Below the pieces are notes generated by a model. It did not search any database and was not told the DNA's origin. It saw only the letters and a program-made list of their open reading frames with translations. A stretch of 64,000 bases of DNA from Sphingomonas immobilis. Its GTDB lineage: Bacteria > Pseudomonadota > Alphaproteobacteria > Sphingomonadales > Sphingomonadaceae. Position numbers and translations under genes: made by a program. Within the stretch, counting starts at the first letter, position 1. Each line of letters opens with the position of its first letter. The stretch is from positions 1 through 64,000 of the forward strand of contig NZ_JAUQSZ010000018.1 of NCBI RefSeq assembly GCF_030580995.1. The letters are read 5' to 3'. Shown piece by piece: positions 63,273 through 64,000 of this stretch.

Positions 63273-64000
63273 ATGCACGAGGAATCCATCGGACTAAAGG
63301 CCGAATCGGTGCCTATGGAACGCGAAGCGTTGCTGACGCTCGCGATGGAGGTACACGGGCTCGCGACGTTCGACTGGGACGTGCCCGGCGGCGCGATCCA
63401 CTGCACGATCGATGCCGCCGCGCCGCTGGAAACCCAGTCTGCACCGATCACCGATTTCCAGGGTTGGACGGAGCGCGTCGAGCCGAGTGATGTGGCGGCG
63501 GTCAGCGCCGCCGTGGCCGCGGCCGAAGGCGAGCGGCGCGACCGCGTCGCCTTCCGCTACCATTTCCGCCGCATCGACGGCTCGCTCCGCACGATCGAGG
63601 CGACCGCGCGCTGCCAGTATGACGCGGCGGGCAGGATCGTCCGCCTTTCCGGCATCAGCGCCGACGTCACCGAACGCGAGGCACGCGAGGCTGAACTGAT
63701 CGCGCGCGAGGCGCAGATGCAGTCGATCCTGCAGGCGATCCCGAGCGCGATGGTCGTCATCGACGATCACGGCGCGATCCGCCGCTTCAGTCCCGCCGCC
63801 GAGGCGCTCTTCGGCTACGAGGCAAGCGAAGTGCTGGGCGAAAATGTCGCCGTGCTGACGCCCGATTCGATCTACGATCTCCACGACGGCTATCTGAAGC
63901 GCTACCGTGAAACCGGCGAACAGCGCGTCATCGGCATCAATCGCGCGGTGGTGGCGCGCCGCCGCGACGGCACCGAATTTCCGATGGAACTCAGCATCGG
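63273..64000 (+). CDS. FixL-like PAS sensor histidine kinase (3' end beyond the window)
   Basis: The frame is open from ATG 63273 to the right edge (about 242 codons), so the kinase part is missing. A first PAS-like domain (about 15-130; FRYHFRRIDGSLRTIEATAR) is followed by a linker helix and a second PAS: IPSAMVVIDDHGAIRRFSPA, AEALFGYEASEVLGENVAVL, then LHDGYLKRYRETGEQRVIGI and RRRDGTEFPMEL. His204 and Arg224 occupy the places of the haem-ligating His200 and the Arg220 of Bradyrhizobium FixL, 20 residues apart in both. It is probably a haem oxygen sensor paired with the FixJ-type gene. ATG 63315 is an alternative start. Confidence 0.8.
   Translation, partial: MHEESIGLKAESVPMEREALLTLAMEVHGLATFDWDVPGGAIHCTIDAAAPLETQSAPITDFQGWTERVEPSDVAAVSAAVAAAEGERRDRVAFRYHFRRIDGSLRTIEATARCQYDAAGRIVRLSGISADVTEREAREAELIAREAQMQSILQAIPSAMVVIDDHGAIRRFSPAAEALFGYEASEVLGENVAVLTPDSIYDLHDGYLKRYRETGEQRVIGINRAVVARRRDGTEFPMELSI

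Overview
The window is GC-rich chromosomal DNA of an alphaproteobacterium, most likely a Sphingomonas or a close relative. The signs are many GTG/TTG starts, a 41-residue L36 protein, the tyrosine-catabolic pair hppD-hmgA, a FixL/FixJ-type pair, and a large Wzx/Wzy-type exopolysaccharide (EPS) locus. The taxonomic call is an inference from gene content.

Positions 1 to about 53,550 form one large EPS locus. It holds an initiating sugar-phosphate transferase (45700), about eight glycosyltransferases (6672, 7864, 10509, 23468, 28217, 29506, 30415, 52499), a Wzx-like flippase (37421) and Wzy/WaaL-like membrane proteins (21950, 5126). It also holds a Wza-like export protein (15836), a one-piece Wzc-type tyrosine autokinase (11733) and an outer-membrane beta-barrel (13939). 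Three acyltransferase-3 proteins (34641, 36114, 49939), a UDP-glucuronate decarboxylase (51467) and an SGNH esterase (17359) point to a decorated polymer, possibly containing xylose.

The unusual part is five glycoside hydrolase family 26 (GH26)-like proteins threaded through the locus. Three carry RTX calcium-binding repeats (1, 19104, 46816), one is a lipoprotein (27237), and one has a Tat signal and a LamG-like tail (38978). A type I secretion ABC transporter and HlyD adaptor (40968, 42737) sit among them and are the likely exporter of the RTX forms. Two of the RTX genes share a 1,946-bp identical segment 19 kb apart, then switch to unrelated C-terminal modules (FG-GAP repeats versus PPC/RTX repeats). 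A phage or gene-transfer-agent-type spike base protein, a 39-residue ORF and an SGNH hydrolase with a phage-tail-like N-terminus form a small operon inside the locus. A tightly overlapping trio (GT-C-like membrane protein, small EamA/SMR transporter, HAD-UbiA fusion) looks like a polyprenyl-phosphate-pentose donor, flippase and transferase module.

From 53,550 to the right edge the content is housekeeping: hppD, hmgA and a MarR regulator with REP-like palindromes on both sides of hppD; a HAD phosphatase, rpmJ, a DUF4136-like lipoprotein, an M14 carboxypeptidase, a YdeI-like protein, a dienelactone hydrolase and gpmA. At the right edge come a pseudo-receiver protein, a FixJ-type regulator and a truncated FixL-like kinase that keeps the haem-PAS histidine and arginine. 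No tRNA, rRNA, CRISPR array, transposase or integrase was recognised.
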